A program made the position numbers and the translations under genes. A stretch of 64,000 bases of DNA from Microbacterium sp. H83 (GTDB taxonomy: Bacteria; Actinomycetota; Actinomycetes; Actinomycetales; Microbacteriaceae): contig NZ_LWCU01000012.1 of NCBI RefSeq assembly GCF_001650405.1, positions 124,001 through 188,000 on the forward strand. The letters run 5' to 3'. Positions 1-7,606 of this stretch are shown here, piece after piece (position 1 is the stretch's first letter; each line of letters starts with the position of its first letter). Below the pieces are notes generated by a model, which was given only the letters and a program-made list of their open reading frames with translations, was not told the DNA's origin and ran no database searches.

Positions 1-53
1 CTGGACCAAGCAAGATCGGACAGACGCCTCGCAAAGAAAGAGTCTGCAGTCCG

Positions 54-995
54 TTACGCGTGCCGGGTCGAAGCGGACTCTCCGTCTCTCACCTGCTCGG
101 TCTCCAGCTGGAACGTGGAGTGAGTGACGGCGACGTCGAAGTGTTCCGCAACGCACTCTCGGACGTCGCTCAGCACCTGCATGGCATGACCGTCCTCGAA
201 GCACTCGTCCTTCACAACAACGTGGGCACTCAATGTCGGGAGCCCAGTAGCGACCGTGGAGGCGTGGATGTCGTGCACGTCGACGACGTGCTGCTGGCGG
301 AGGATATGAGCCCTCACCTCCTCGAGATCCAATCCCTTCGGCGTGAACTCCATCAAGACGGCTCCAGTCTCTCGCATCAGAACGAATGCGCGCGGGACGA
401 TGAGCGCAGCGATGAGAATGCCAGCGAGGGCGTCAGCCTGCTGGAATCCCGTCGTCGCGATCACGATTGCTGCGACGATGACGCCCAGCGAGCCGAGCGC
501 GTCGTTGAGGACTTCAAGGAACGCCGCGCGCATGTTGAAGTTGGCGCCACGGCTGGATGCGAGAACGACGATGGCGATGATGTTGGCAGCGAGCCCGATG
601 ATGCCGAAGACGAGCAGCTCACCGGCTGGCACCTCGGGAGGCTCGAACAGGCGTCTGATCCCCTCGATCGCGGCGTAGGTTCCTACAGCGAGCAGCAGCG
701 CCGCCTGGGCGAGAGCCGCGATCACCTCGATCCGCCGGAAGCCCCACGTGCGTTTCGCGCTTGCAGGCCGCAACATCAGACTCGCGGCGATGAGCGCAAC
801 CAGCAGACCGGAGGCGTCGGTGACCGCGTGCGCCGTATCGGTGAGGAGCGCCAGGCTACCGGTGATGACGGAACCGACGGCCTGGGCTGTCACGATTGCC
901 GCGGTGATGATGAAGGTGATCCAGAGCCGACGACGGTAGTCGCCGGGCATGCCCACCTCCGTCAGAACGGGGCCGTGCTCGTGTCCTGCACCCAT
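54..995 (-). CDS. CDF-family cation efflux transporter (CzcD-like)
   Basis: A 313-residue inner-membrane exporter of divalent metal ions, of the kind that exchanges Zn, Cd or Co for protons. Six hydrophobic segments are followed by a soluble C-terminal domain with the ferredoxin-like fold expected for CDF dimers. The TM2 metal motif is DTAHAVTD (D53, H56, D60). The TM5 motif is EVLND (E161, D165), with Glu where Zn-type members usually have His. The ATG at 995 was chosen because it overlaps the TGA stop of the ArsR gene by one base (TGATG); the longer upstream frame only shadows that regulator. The coupling says export is controlled by the adjacent metal sensor. Family assignment is firm; the metal is inferred. 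Confidence 0.9.
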   Translation of the reverse strand: MGAGHEHGPVLTEVGMPGDYRRRLWITFIITAAIVTAQAVGSVITGSLALLTDTAHAVTDASGLLVALIAASLMLRPASAKRTWGFRRIEVIAALAQAALLLAVGTYAAIEGIRRLFEPPEVPAGELLVFGIIGLAANIIAIVVLASSRGANFNMRAAFLEVLNDALGSLGVIVAAIVIATTGFQQADALAGILIAALIVPRAFVLMRETGAVLMEFTPKGLDLEEVRAHILRQQHVVDVHDIHASTVATGLPTLSAHVVVKDECFEDGHAMQVLSDVRECVAEHFDVAVTHSTFQLETEQVRDGESASTRHA

Positions 996-1366
996 CAGTT
1001 CTCTCCTCGGTACTCGCTGCGGAGGTGCGCACAGAGCGCGAAGTCCTTGCCCGTTGCTCCCAAGAGCGCTTCCGCAGCCACCGTCACATCGCGCACCGCC
1101 TGAGGGTGGACCAGCGCGTACCAGGTCGCGCGCCCGTCGGGCCGGGCGGAGATCAGACCGCATTCGGAAAGGAAGCTCAGGTGCTTGCTCACGGTCGACT
1201 GGGCAAAGCCCATGTGCTCGACGAGATCACGCACTCGATGCTCTCCCGATGCGAGATGTTGGACGATAGCGAGCCTTGTGGAATCCGCGAAGGCATGAAA
1301 GAGATGTGCGTAGGCATCGGTTGCCTCGGAGTCCACGCTGCTGAAAGAGCGGTCTATCATCGTCAT
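995..1366 (-). CDS. ArsR/SmtB-family metal-responsive repressor
   Basis: A 123-residue winged-helix repressor. The helix-turn-helix lies around residues 45-66 (DLVEHMGFAQSTVSKHLSFL). C69 follows the recognition helix, roughly where the CmtR group has a metal-binding Cys, and C112 is near the C terminus. ArsR sensors release DNA when they bind metal. The start is ATG at 1366 (a second ATG follows at 1360). It sits 6 nt after a TATCAT -10 box, so the transcript is probably leaderless. A longer frame back to 1438 exists but would run through the promoter. It heads a two-gene operon with the CDF exporter. Which metal is sensed cannot be read from the sequence. Confidence 0.88.
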   Translation of the reverse strand: MTMIDRSFSSVDSEATDAYAHLFHAFADSTRLAIVQHLASGEHRVRDLVEHMGFAQSTVSKHLSFLSECGLISARPDGRATWYALVHPQAVRDVTVAAEALLGATGKDFALCAHLRSEYRGEN

Positions 1367-1387
1367 GCGACGATGATAGACCGCTCT
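1346..1387 (-). promoter_or_regulatory. Perfect palindromic operator over -10 box and start codon of arsR
   Basis: Two 19-bp arms (AGAGCGGTCTATCATCGTC and its exact reverse complement) are separated by the 4 bases ATGC. One arm contains TATCAT (1373-1378), a -10 hexamer for the ArsR gene. The spacer and the other arm contain its start codon. A bound dimer would block both RNA polymerase and the initiation site, which fits autoregulation by the ArsR protein. The palindrome is directly visible; its use as operator is inferred. Confidence 0.75.
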
Positions 1388-2127
1388 CGCATCGCCTACC
1401 AAGCCTCGCCCGGAACTGATAAGGACACTCACTTTCATCGCACCGTGTGGTCTTCAGCGACGACCGGGATTGCCGAGGCGTCAGCGTCGGCGAAGGCCCG
1501 CTTGCTCGAGCAGAGCGGCCCCGTTGCCCCGCCGCGACGGGCCTGCTGAGGTGTTCGAATACCGCCTGCCGAGTCGTATCAAGTCCCGTGCGGACGTCCA
1601 CGTCATCCAGGAGCGCGCGCAGCGTGCGCCAGGGTCGGATCCGAGCTTTCTGCGGCTGAACTCCCCAGAGCGTTGCGCGTCCGGATTCGGACAGCGCGAC
1701 CGCTCCAGGTCGGTCGCCTCCGAGTGCCTTGAGGTCGGTCTCGAACAGGATTCGGCCTGAGGGGTATGTGTTCGAGTGCACCTCTCGAGGAGATCATCGC
1801 AGGCGGAACGGAGAAGTGGCATCCGAGCCGGACGGCGTCTTCGGTGAGTTCCGGTGCACCTGTCCACCAGTGCAACACGACGCCTTTGACCGGTGTTCGA
1901 TGCGACTCTCGTAGCAGTCGGAAATGCGCCCCTGAACTGTGGACACTTACTGATGCGGGGTTGGTCTTGCCGTTGCGCAAGACCAGCTTGATCCACCGCC
2001 CGCGTAGCGCAACGGCGTCCGCGCATCAGTCGGCGTCACCATCCCCTGCCCCGCCGTCTTCCGGTGAGCGCGGGACGCAACTTGGAATACCCCCAATGGA
2101 CTCACCATCAATTCATGAAGATGTCGC
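1388..2127. other. Decayed region without intact genes
   Basis: Apart from the TatD/QatD-like fragment at 1542-1953, no frame here has a convincing start, ribosome site or recognisable product. Upstream of the fragment (about 1955-2000, minus strand) the frame reads RWIKLVLRNGK, which does not match the hydrolase and may be a remnant of another gene. The composition looks more AT-rich than the flanking housekeeping DNA. The stretch reads as the scar of a lost accessory element. Confidence 0.5.
1542..1953 (-). pseudogene. Decayed TatD-family hydrolase fragment, QatD-like
   Basis: Two minus-strand frames together resemble the C-terminal half of a TatD-type metal-dependent hydrolase. The first (about 1953 to 1760) reads SVHSSGA, then VVLHWWTGAPELTEDAV, then LGCHFSVPPAMISS and ALEHIPL. 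The second (about 1757 to 1542) continues with GRILFETD and a C-terminal helix region (RIRPWRTLRALLDD). The change of frame falls between the IPL and RILFETD motifs, which adjoin in intact family members, so a frameshift is present. The N-terminal half with the HxH motif is missing. The HWWTG and GCHFSV motifs recall QatD of the Qat anti-phage system, but no QatA, B or C remains are visible. TatD family is fairly sure; QatD is a suggestion. Confidence 0.6.
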
Positions 2128-3657
2128 TCACGGAACGGGGCCCACTCCTCCCTCGCTGCCACGCGACGGACCCTGATGATCCGCCTCGGCGGTGCGAGGC
2201 GCGGCCGCACCGTGTACGGATGCATCGCGACGTCCGAGAGTCCGACGCACCAACGGCCACAGGACGACGAGCGCCCCTGTCGCGATCAGACTCGTCCACA
2301 CCTGCGTGCGACCGCTCTCGGTGGTCAGCATGATCACGACCACTCCCGCGATGCAGGCGATCAGTGCGTAGTTCGCCCACGGGTACAACCACGTCTTCGA
2401 CGTCAGGGCGTTCACTTCCTCGGGAGCCATCCTGCGGCGCAACCGCATCTGGGTCAGGGCGATGAAGACGTAGACGAAGAGGGCGACGAGGCCCGCCGAG
2501 TTCATGATGAAGTCGAAGATGCCTGAACCCGGGGTGAGGACGTTGACCAGCGCTGCCACCAGTCCCCCGATCGTGGAGGCCATCAGCGCCCACACCGGAA
2601 CGCCGCTGTGCGAGCGCCGGGCGATCACCCGAGGTGCGAATCCCTGTTCGGCAAGCGCTGACAGCATCCTCGATGCCGAGTAGAGACCGGAGTTGAGCAC
2701 CGAGATCACGGCGGTGAAGATCACGAGCTGCATGATGACGCTCGCGCCGGGCATCCCCACCAGTGAGAGCACGTAGGTGAACGGCGCATTCGCGACATCG
2801 GTGGGTACCGGAAGCTCGTCCCACGGGACGATCGTCACGATCACAAGCACCGATCCGACGAAGAACAAGAGGATGCGCCAGATGATGGTGCTCGTGGACT
2901 GCCGAACACCTCTGGCCGGGTCCTCTGATTCCGCGGCGGCCATGACGGCGATCTCCGTGCCGAAGTACGAGAAGATCACGAGCGCCACGCCGGTCACCGC
3001 CGCGCCGAGGCCGTTCGGCGCGAATCCGCCGTGCTCCCAGAGATTGCCGAGAGAGCTGCTCGTGTTGGGCCATAGCCCGAGCGCGAACAGCCCGCCGGCG
3101 ACGAGGAACACCACGATCGCGAGGACCTTGATGCTCGCGAGCCAGAACTCGACCTCGCCGAAGGTGCGCACCGAGATGACGTTCGTGATGACGAAGACCC
3201 CGAGGAGGATCACGGACCATATTCCGGAGGGCACTGTCGGAAACCAGGAGTGCATCGTCTCCCCGCCGAGCACAGCCTCGTATGCGAGAACGCCGACCCA
3301 GAAGTACCAGTACAGCCATCCGACGAGATAGGCCGCCCAGTCTCCGAGGCCGAGGCGTGCGTACTCCATGAAGGAGCCGACCGCCGGCCGCGATGCAGCC
3401 ATCTCCCCCAACATCCGCATGGCCAGGAAGACGAGGAGACCTCCGATCAGATACGACAGCACGGCCGCGGGGCCGACCGATCGGATGACGTTCCCCGACC
3501 CCACGAAGAGACTCGCCCCGATGATCCCGCCCAGGGTGATCATCGTCACGTGACGCGGCCGCAGCTTCGTCGCCGACCCCCTCTCCTGCGACGGCATCCC
3601 GGCGGACGTCTGCGCCGAGACAGGGTCGTCCCAGGGCGTGCGGGGTGAGTCGGTCAT
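2128..3657 (-). CDS. Amino acid permease, APC superfamily (AAT family)
   Basis: A 509-residue, 12-segment proton-coupled amino acid importer. TM1 carries the family signature TLGGIIGASLFVGSGN. The conserved SRMLSALAEQGFAPRV stretch follows TM8, and the C-terminal tail is polar and low-complexity. The order and spacing match the GabP/AnsP/CycA group; the substrate cannot be assigned. The ATG at 3657 has a good GGAGGAAGG site in front. It is transcribed alone, with an inverted repeat in its promoter region. Downstream is the decayed 1388-2127 stretch. Confidence 0.88.
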   Translation of the reverse strand: MTDSPRTPWDDPVSAQTSAGMPSQERGSATKLRPRHVTMITLGGIIGASLFVGSGNVIRSVGPAAVLSYLIGGLLVFLAMRMLGEMAASRPAVGSFMEYARLGLGDWAAYLVGWLYWYFWVGVLAYEAVLGGETMHSWFPTVPSGIWSVILLGVFVITNVISVRTFGEVEFWLASIKVLAIVVFLVAGGLFALGLWPNTSSSLGNLWEHGGFAPNGLGAAVTGVALVIFSYFGTEIAVMAAAESEDPARGVRQSTSTIIWRILLFFVGSVLVIVTIVPWDELPVPTDVANAPFTYVLSLVGMPGASVIMQLVIFTAVISVLNSGLYSASRMLSALAEQGFAPRVIARRSHSGVPVWALMASTIGGLVAALVNVLTPGSGIFDFIMNSAGLVALFVYVFIALTQMRLRRRMAPEEVNALTSKTWLYPWANYALIACIAGVVVIMLTTESGRTQVWTSLIATGALVVLWPLVRRTLGRRDASVHGAAAPRTAEADHQGPSRGSEGGVGPVP

Positions 3658-3681
3658 GGGCGCGCCTTCCTCCGGAGTCAG

Positions 3682-3714
3682 GCGAGCCTATGTATGGCTC
3701 GCAGTTCGAGCCTA
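3682..3714 (-). promoter_or_regulatory. Promoter and operator-like repeats of the permease gene
   Basis: An inverted repeat GCGAGCC-TATGTAT-GGCTCGC lies at 3682-3702, and a third half-site CGAGCC at 3707-3712. On the minus strand this gives two copies of TAGGCTCG, 24 nt apart. The nearer copy (TAGGCT, 3685-3690) is a plausible -10 box about 28 nt before the permease start. The symmetry suggests a regulator site, as is common for amino acid transporters; the regulator is unknown. Confidence 0.5.
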
Positions 3715-3828
3715 ATGGAGTCACGTACACCTCATCCGAGGACGCTCAAGGAGCATTCGGGTACATCGATATCTCTCACGGCGACGCATGACCTCGGGTG
3801 CCGGCGCGAGCCTGTACCGCGGCAGGAG

Positions 3829-3834
3829 TAGCGT
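3829..3834 (+). promoter_or_regulatory. -10 box of MFS gene, possible leaderless start
   Basis: TAGCGT lies exactly 6 nt before the GTG at 3841. The six spacer bases GGAGGG could also serve as a ribosome site, so the transcript may be leaderless or may start further upstream. Confidence 0.5.
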
Positions 3835-3840
3835 GGAGGG

Positions 3841-5166
3841 GTGCGTCCGATCCCCTCCTCCCCCGCGTCGACGCCGGGATGGAGAGGCTGGCTGATCTGG
3901 TCGGTCGGCGTCGCGGCCTACGTGCTCGCGATCACGAACCGCACCTCACTCGGAGCCGTGGGAGTCGATGCCGCCGATCGATTCCAGGCGGACGCGTCGA
4001 CCCTCGCGCTCTTCGCGGTCGTGCAGCTGGCCGTGTACGGCGGCATGCAGATCCCGATCGGCATCCTCCTCGACCGCTACGGCTCGCGCCCGATCATGAC
4101 GATCGGAATGCTGCTGATGGCCGCGGGGCAGCTCACCATGGCACTCTCCCCCAGCATCGGCATCGCGATCGTCGCGCGCATCCTCCTGGGCGCGGGCGAT
4201 GCGGCGATCTTCCCCGCGGTCCTGCGCCTCGTCGCCACCTGGTTCCCCGCTCAGCGCGGACCGATCATGGTCCAGTTCACCGGGATCATCGGCCAGGCCG
4301 GTCAGCTCGTCGCGCTCGTCCCCCTCGCCGCGCTCCTGCACGCCACCACCTGGACGATCACGTTCGGCAGCGTCGCGGGACTCGGCGTCCTGTTCACGGT
4401 CCTCGTCTTCCTGCTCATCCGCAACCACCCCGTCGAGCGGGGGGCCGACGTCACCGTCGATACCGACACCGGCGTCATCCGCGTCGTGACGTCGTCGATC
4501 GACACGGGTGTCGGCATTCGAGCAGCATGGGCCCACCCGGGAACGCGTCTCGCGTTCTGGTCCCACTTCACGACGCCGTTCGCGGGAACGGCCTTCGTCC
4601 TCCTCTGGGGGATGCCGTTCCTGACCGCCGCCCAGGGCCTCGACACTGCGCACGCGGCCGGGATCATCTCCGTCTACGTCGTCGCCGGCATGGCCCTCGG
4701 TCCCGTGATCGGCGACCTCTCGCGTCGGCTGCCGAACCATCGCTCGCTGGCGCTCGTGCTCCCGGCCGTCGGTGTGCAGCTGGTCGCGTGGGTGGCGGTG
4801 ATCGCGATGCCGGGTCCTGCACCGCTGTGGATGCTCTACGTCCTGGCGGTCGCCCTGGCGACGGGCGGCCCCGCCAGCATGATCGCGTTCGATCACGCGC
4901 GCACCCACAACCCGTCGCACCGCCTCAGCACCGCGACCGGCGTCACGAACGCCGGCGGCTTCATCGCCGCCCTCATCGCGATCTTCCTCATCGGACTCGC
5001 GCTGGACCTGCAGGGAGCCGGTACGCCGGAGACGTACTCCCTCGAGGCGTTCCGTGTGGCGTTCCTGATGCCGATCCCGCTCTGGCTCCTCGGAGTCGTC
5101 TTCATCGTGCTCGAGCGCAAGCGCACCCGCATCCGCATGGGACTCGACCCGGATCGTCGACGCTGA
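3841..5166 (+). CDS. MFS transporter
   Basis: A 441-residue major facilitator with 12 predicted membrane segments and a cytoplasmic loop in the middle (about residues 200-225). The loop 2-3 signature appears as GILLDRYGSRPIM. The C-terminal half contains a second set of six segments. It probably exchanges or co-transports a small metabolite with protons; no substrate can be read from the sequence. GTG at 3841 is preceded by GGAGGG. It is transcribed alone and converges with the arginase-fold gene, 18 nt away. Confidence 0.85.
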   Translation: MRPIPSSPASTPGWRGWLIWSVGVAAYVLAITNRTSLGAVGVDAADRFQADASTLALFAVVQLAVYGGMQIPIGILLDRYGSRPIMTIGMLLMAAGQLTMALSPSIGIAIVARILLGAGDAAIFPAVLRLVATWFPAQRGPIMVQFTGIIGQAGQLVALVPLAALLHATTWTITFGSVAGLGVLFTVLVFLLIRNHPVERGADVTVDTDTGVIRVVTSSIDTGVGIRAAWAHPGTRLAFWSHFTTPFAGTAFVLLWGMPFLTAAQGLDTAHAAGIISVYVVAGMALGPVIGDLSRRLPNHRSLALVLPAVGVQLVAWVAVIAMPGPAPLWMLYVLAVALATGGPASMIAFDHARTHNPSHRLSTATGVTNAGGFIAALIAIFLIGLALDLQGAGTPETYSLEAFRVAFLMPIPLWLLGVVFIVLERKRTRIRMGLDPDRRR

Positions 5167-5184
5167 GCCGATCGTCGCAGGGCG

Positions 5185-5997
5185 TCAGCGCACGAGGTGC
5201 TGGAAGGTCTCGAGGATCAGCTCGACGCTCACGCGCTCAGGGACCTCCTCGTCGCCGGCCTCGAACTCGGCGAGCTCCACGCCCTTGACGGATCCCGCCG
5301 GCAGAGCGGCGAAGATGGCGGCGATCTCATGCGGCAGCAGGCCGTCGGCGACGCGGTACGCCGCCGGGATGAATCCGGGCTCGAGCACGTCCCAGTCGAC
5401 GTGGATCCACACCGGGCGCCCGGCGATCAGCTCGGCCACGCGCTCGGGCGTGCTGTCCGCCGGCGCGAGCACGGTGACGCCGGCCTCTTCGAGCAGCTCG
5501 CCCTCCGTCGCGTCGATGTCGCGCCCGCCCACCACGATCACCTGCGCGGGATCGAGTCCGGCGCCGTGACCGCTGTCCCAGAGTCCGCATGCCGCGGCGA
5601 GCACCATGCCGCCGAGGTACCCGGAGTCCGTCGAGTCCGGGGTGTTGAAGTCGCCGTGCGCGTCGATCCAGAGCACGACGGCGTCGGGGTGGCGCTCGGC
5701 GACGGTGGGGAGCGTCCCGAGGCTCGCGGCGCACGTGTTGGTCGCGAGGATCGGGGTCGCGCCCGCGTCGAGCGCCGCCCGCAACGCGTCGCGGAGTCCG
5801 TGCAGCGTCTCCTCCGCCTGCGGCAGCGCAGCCGACCAGTCATCTGTGACCGCCGGGGAAGGCGTGCCGATCACCGTCTGGTCGAGCCCGAGCAGGGTCG
5901 ACAGCGCGGCGCCGACGCGTTGGGCGCCGACGAGGGCGCCGTCCGTGCGGTCGGCCACGCGGCCCTGGGAGACGATGAGCGAGTACGGAGAGGTCAT
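5185..5997 (-). CDS. Arginase/agmatinase-fold protein with atypical metal site
   Basis: A 270-residue protein with the ureohydrolase fold. The DAHGD motif (residues 112-116) and D201-x-D203 match manganese ligands of arginase and agmatinase. The usual GGDHS element is replaced by TNTCA, which puts C89 where the first His ligand normally sits. The substrate-loop HGMP is replaced by GGMV. Similar Cys variants exist in actinobacterial arginase-family proteins of uncertain activity. It may hydrolyse a guanidino or related amide compound, but true arginase activity is doubtful. The ATG at 5997 has GAGG five bases upstream; the longer frame overlaps the next gene. Confidence 0.8.
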   Translation of the reverse strand: MTSPYSLIVSQGRVADRTDGALVGAQRVGAALSTLLGLDQTVIGTPSPAVTDDWSAALPQAEETLHGLRDALRAALDAGATPILATNTCAASLGTLPTVAERHPDAVVLWIDAHGDFNTPDSTDSGYLGGMVLAAACGLWDSGHGAGLDPAQVIVVGGRDIDATEGELLEEAGVTVLAPADSTPERVAELIAGRPVWIHVDWDVLEPGFIPAAYRVADGLLPHEIAAIFAALPAGSVKGVELAEFEAGDEEVPERVSVELILETFQHLVR

Positions 5998-6059
5998 GCC
6001 CTCAGCTTTCCACCCCGGCGAGGTGGCGAGCAAAACGACGTGGCGAGCGTGGCGACGCG

Positions 6060-6815
6060 TCAGCGTTGCGGACGACGGAGCGGGGTCCATCCGAACGGCA
6101 CGGGCCCGTCGACCACAGCTCGCTCCTGGTCCGCGCGCGCGGACCATCCCTGGGCTGCGCCGACGGCATCGAAGGCTCCTCTGGCGACCCGCAGTCCCAC
6201 GTCCTCATGGTGCATCCGCGGAGCTCCTCCCCGGCGGACGGACGCTCGGACGCTCCAGGCATCGTCGGCGAAACCGCCTCCGCGGAAGACACGGTAGTCG
6301 TCGTAGCGCGCGGGATCGAGGAGATCCCAGCACCATTCCCACACATTGCCGAGGGTGTCGAAGAGACCGTGCAGATTCGGGAGCTTTCCGCCGACGTCCT
6401 GCGGCGTCGCGACGCCGTCGGCGCTCGTCCACGCCGCGTCGGCAAGCGGTGCATAGTGCGGACCCGCGGATCCGGCGCGGCACGCGAACTCCCACTCGGC
6501 CTCGGTGGGAAGGCGGTAGCCGTCGGCAGTGGTATCCCATTCGACGTCCTCCCCGTCGAAGCGATAGACCGGATCCAGGCCCTCCCATTCGGAGGCCGCG
6601 TTGCAGAAGTGCACGGCGCGGAGCCAGCTGACGTCCGCCGCTGGCCGTCGAGGATGTCGTGACGGAATGGGAAGGATCTCGGCGAACTGCTCCTCCGTGA
6701 TCGGGAAGACGCCGATCTCGAAGCCCTCCAGATCGACCACCCGCTGCGCTGCGCGCCGTGCATCGTGCAGGGTCACCCGCCCGGGCGGGATGCGCCGCAG
6801 CTCGATGTCCGTCAT
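6060..6815 (-). CDS. SUMF1/EgtB-type (FGE-sulfatase) domain protein
   Basis: A 251-residue protein almost entirely made of the formylglycine-generating-enzyme domain. Visible landmarks are GYRLPTEAEWEFACR, GNVWEWCWD, and the terminal VFRGGGFADDAWSVR to GLRVAR block. True formylglycine-generating enzymes carry a Cys pair in that last block to bind copper and oxidise sulfatase cysteines. Here both positions are non-Cys, so sulfatase activation is unlikely. Its function is unknown; related domains act in ergothioneine synthesis or sugar binding. The ATG at 6815 overlaps the stop of the SGNH hydrolase gene (ATGA), so the two are probably translated together. Confidence 0.85.
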   Translation of the reverse strand: MTDIELRRIPPGRVTLHDARRAAQRVVDLEGFEIGVFPITEEQFAEILPIPSRHPRRPAADVSWLRAVHFCNAASEWEGLDPVYRFDGEDVEWDTTADGYRLPTEAEWEFACRAGSAGPHYAPLADAAWTSADGVATPQDVGGKLPNLHGLFDTLGNVWEWCWDLLDPARYDDYRVFRGGGFADDAWSVRASVRRGGAPRMHHEDVGLRVARGAFDAVGAAQGWSARADQERAVVDGPVPFGWTPLRRPQR

Positions 6816-7570
6816 GGACGGGGCGTCCGTTCGACCCAGTCGGGGTACTTGGCCGCGCGGCCGTCGCCGGACGAGGTCCTGGTGACGCGGCGCCGGACCC
6901 ACGGCCCGACGAACTCGCGGTAATAGGCGAGGCCCGCAGGCCCTGCCGCGCTCAGAGCGGTCGGCGACCACCACGTCGCGTCGGGCTCGAATCCGAGCGC
7001 ATGGAGCACGCGCGCGGCGACGCGGTGGTGACCGGCGGCGTTCATGTGCAGTCGGTCCTCGGACCAGTACGGCGCCTGCGCGAGTTCACGGTCGGGCCAG
7101 TTCAGGGCCCGCACGACGTCCGGCCGGCCCTCGATGCGGCGCAGAACCGCCTCGGACAGCAGGTCGCCGCGCTTCTGCACGAGCGACCCCATGGGCAGCT
7201 GACCGCTCGGGTTCGCACCGGAGAGGAGGATGAGCGTCACGCCCTCCTCGTCGCACCGCCGCAGCACCCGGCTGAAGGCATCCGCGATGTGCTCCAGGTC
7301 GGTGCGCGGACGGAGCATGTCGTTGCCGCCGCCGTTGAAGGAGAGGTGCGTGGGCCGCAGCGCCAGCGCCGGTTCGAGCTGCTGCTCGACGATCGGCCAG
7401 GCGAGCTTGCCTCTGATGGCGAGATTCGCGTAGTGGATGCTGTGGCCGGAGGCATCGGCCCAGCCCTGCGCGACGAGATCGGCCCAACCCCGCTCCCGGC
7501 CGTCGGGCAGCACGTCGCCGACGCCCTCGGTGAAGGAGTCGCCGATCGCCACATAACGTACGTCTGTCAC
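6812..7570 (-). CDS. SGNH/GDSL-family esterase or lipase
   Basis: A 252-residue hydrolase with the SGNH blocks in order: GDSFTEG with the nucleophile S12, a block II Gly region, GGGND in block III, and DRLHMNAAGH with the catalytic Asp and His in block V. There is no signal peptide, so it acts in the cytoplasm on an ester or acyl group that cannot be named. The start is GTG at 7570, 6 nt after a TAGGCT box. Its end overlaps the SUMF1-like gene by four bases. Confidence 0.88.
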   Translation of the reverse strand: MTDVRYVAIGDSFTEGVGDVLPDGRERGWADLVAQGWADASGHSIHYANLAIRGKLAWPIVEQQLEPALALRPTHLSFNGGGNDMLRPRTDLEHIADAFSRVLRRCDEEGVTLILLSGANPSGQLPMGSLVQKRGDLLSEAVLRRIEGRPDVVRALNWPDRELAQAPYWSEDRLHMNAAGHHRVAARVLHALGFEPDATWWSPTALSAAGPAGLAYYREFVGPWVRRRVTRTSSGDGRAAKYPDWVERTPRP

Positions 7571-7576
7571 CGCATC

Positions 7577-7582
7577 AGCCTA
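7577..7582 (-). promoter_or_regulatory. -10 box of SGNH hydrolase gene, leaderless type
   Basis: TAGGCT is followed by 6 nt (GATGCG) and the GTG start at 7570, with no ribosome-binding sequence. This spacing predicts transcription starting at or next to the start codon. Confidence 0.55.
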
Positions 7583-7606
7583 TTGCGCTGCACCGACACC
7601 GGAGGC

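Noticed and set aside
60..1103. Long plus-strand frames over the CDF and ArsR genes
   Set aside because: They run opposite to clear family matches and have no recognisable domains; typical antisense shadows in high-GC DNA.
1447..1760. Plus-strand frames at 1447-1659 and 1470-1760
   Set aside because: No ribosome site or domain, and they lie opposite the TatD-like remnant.
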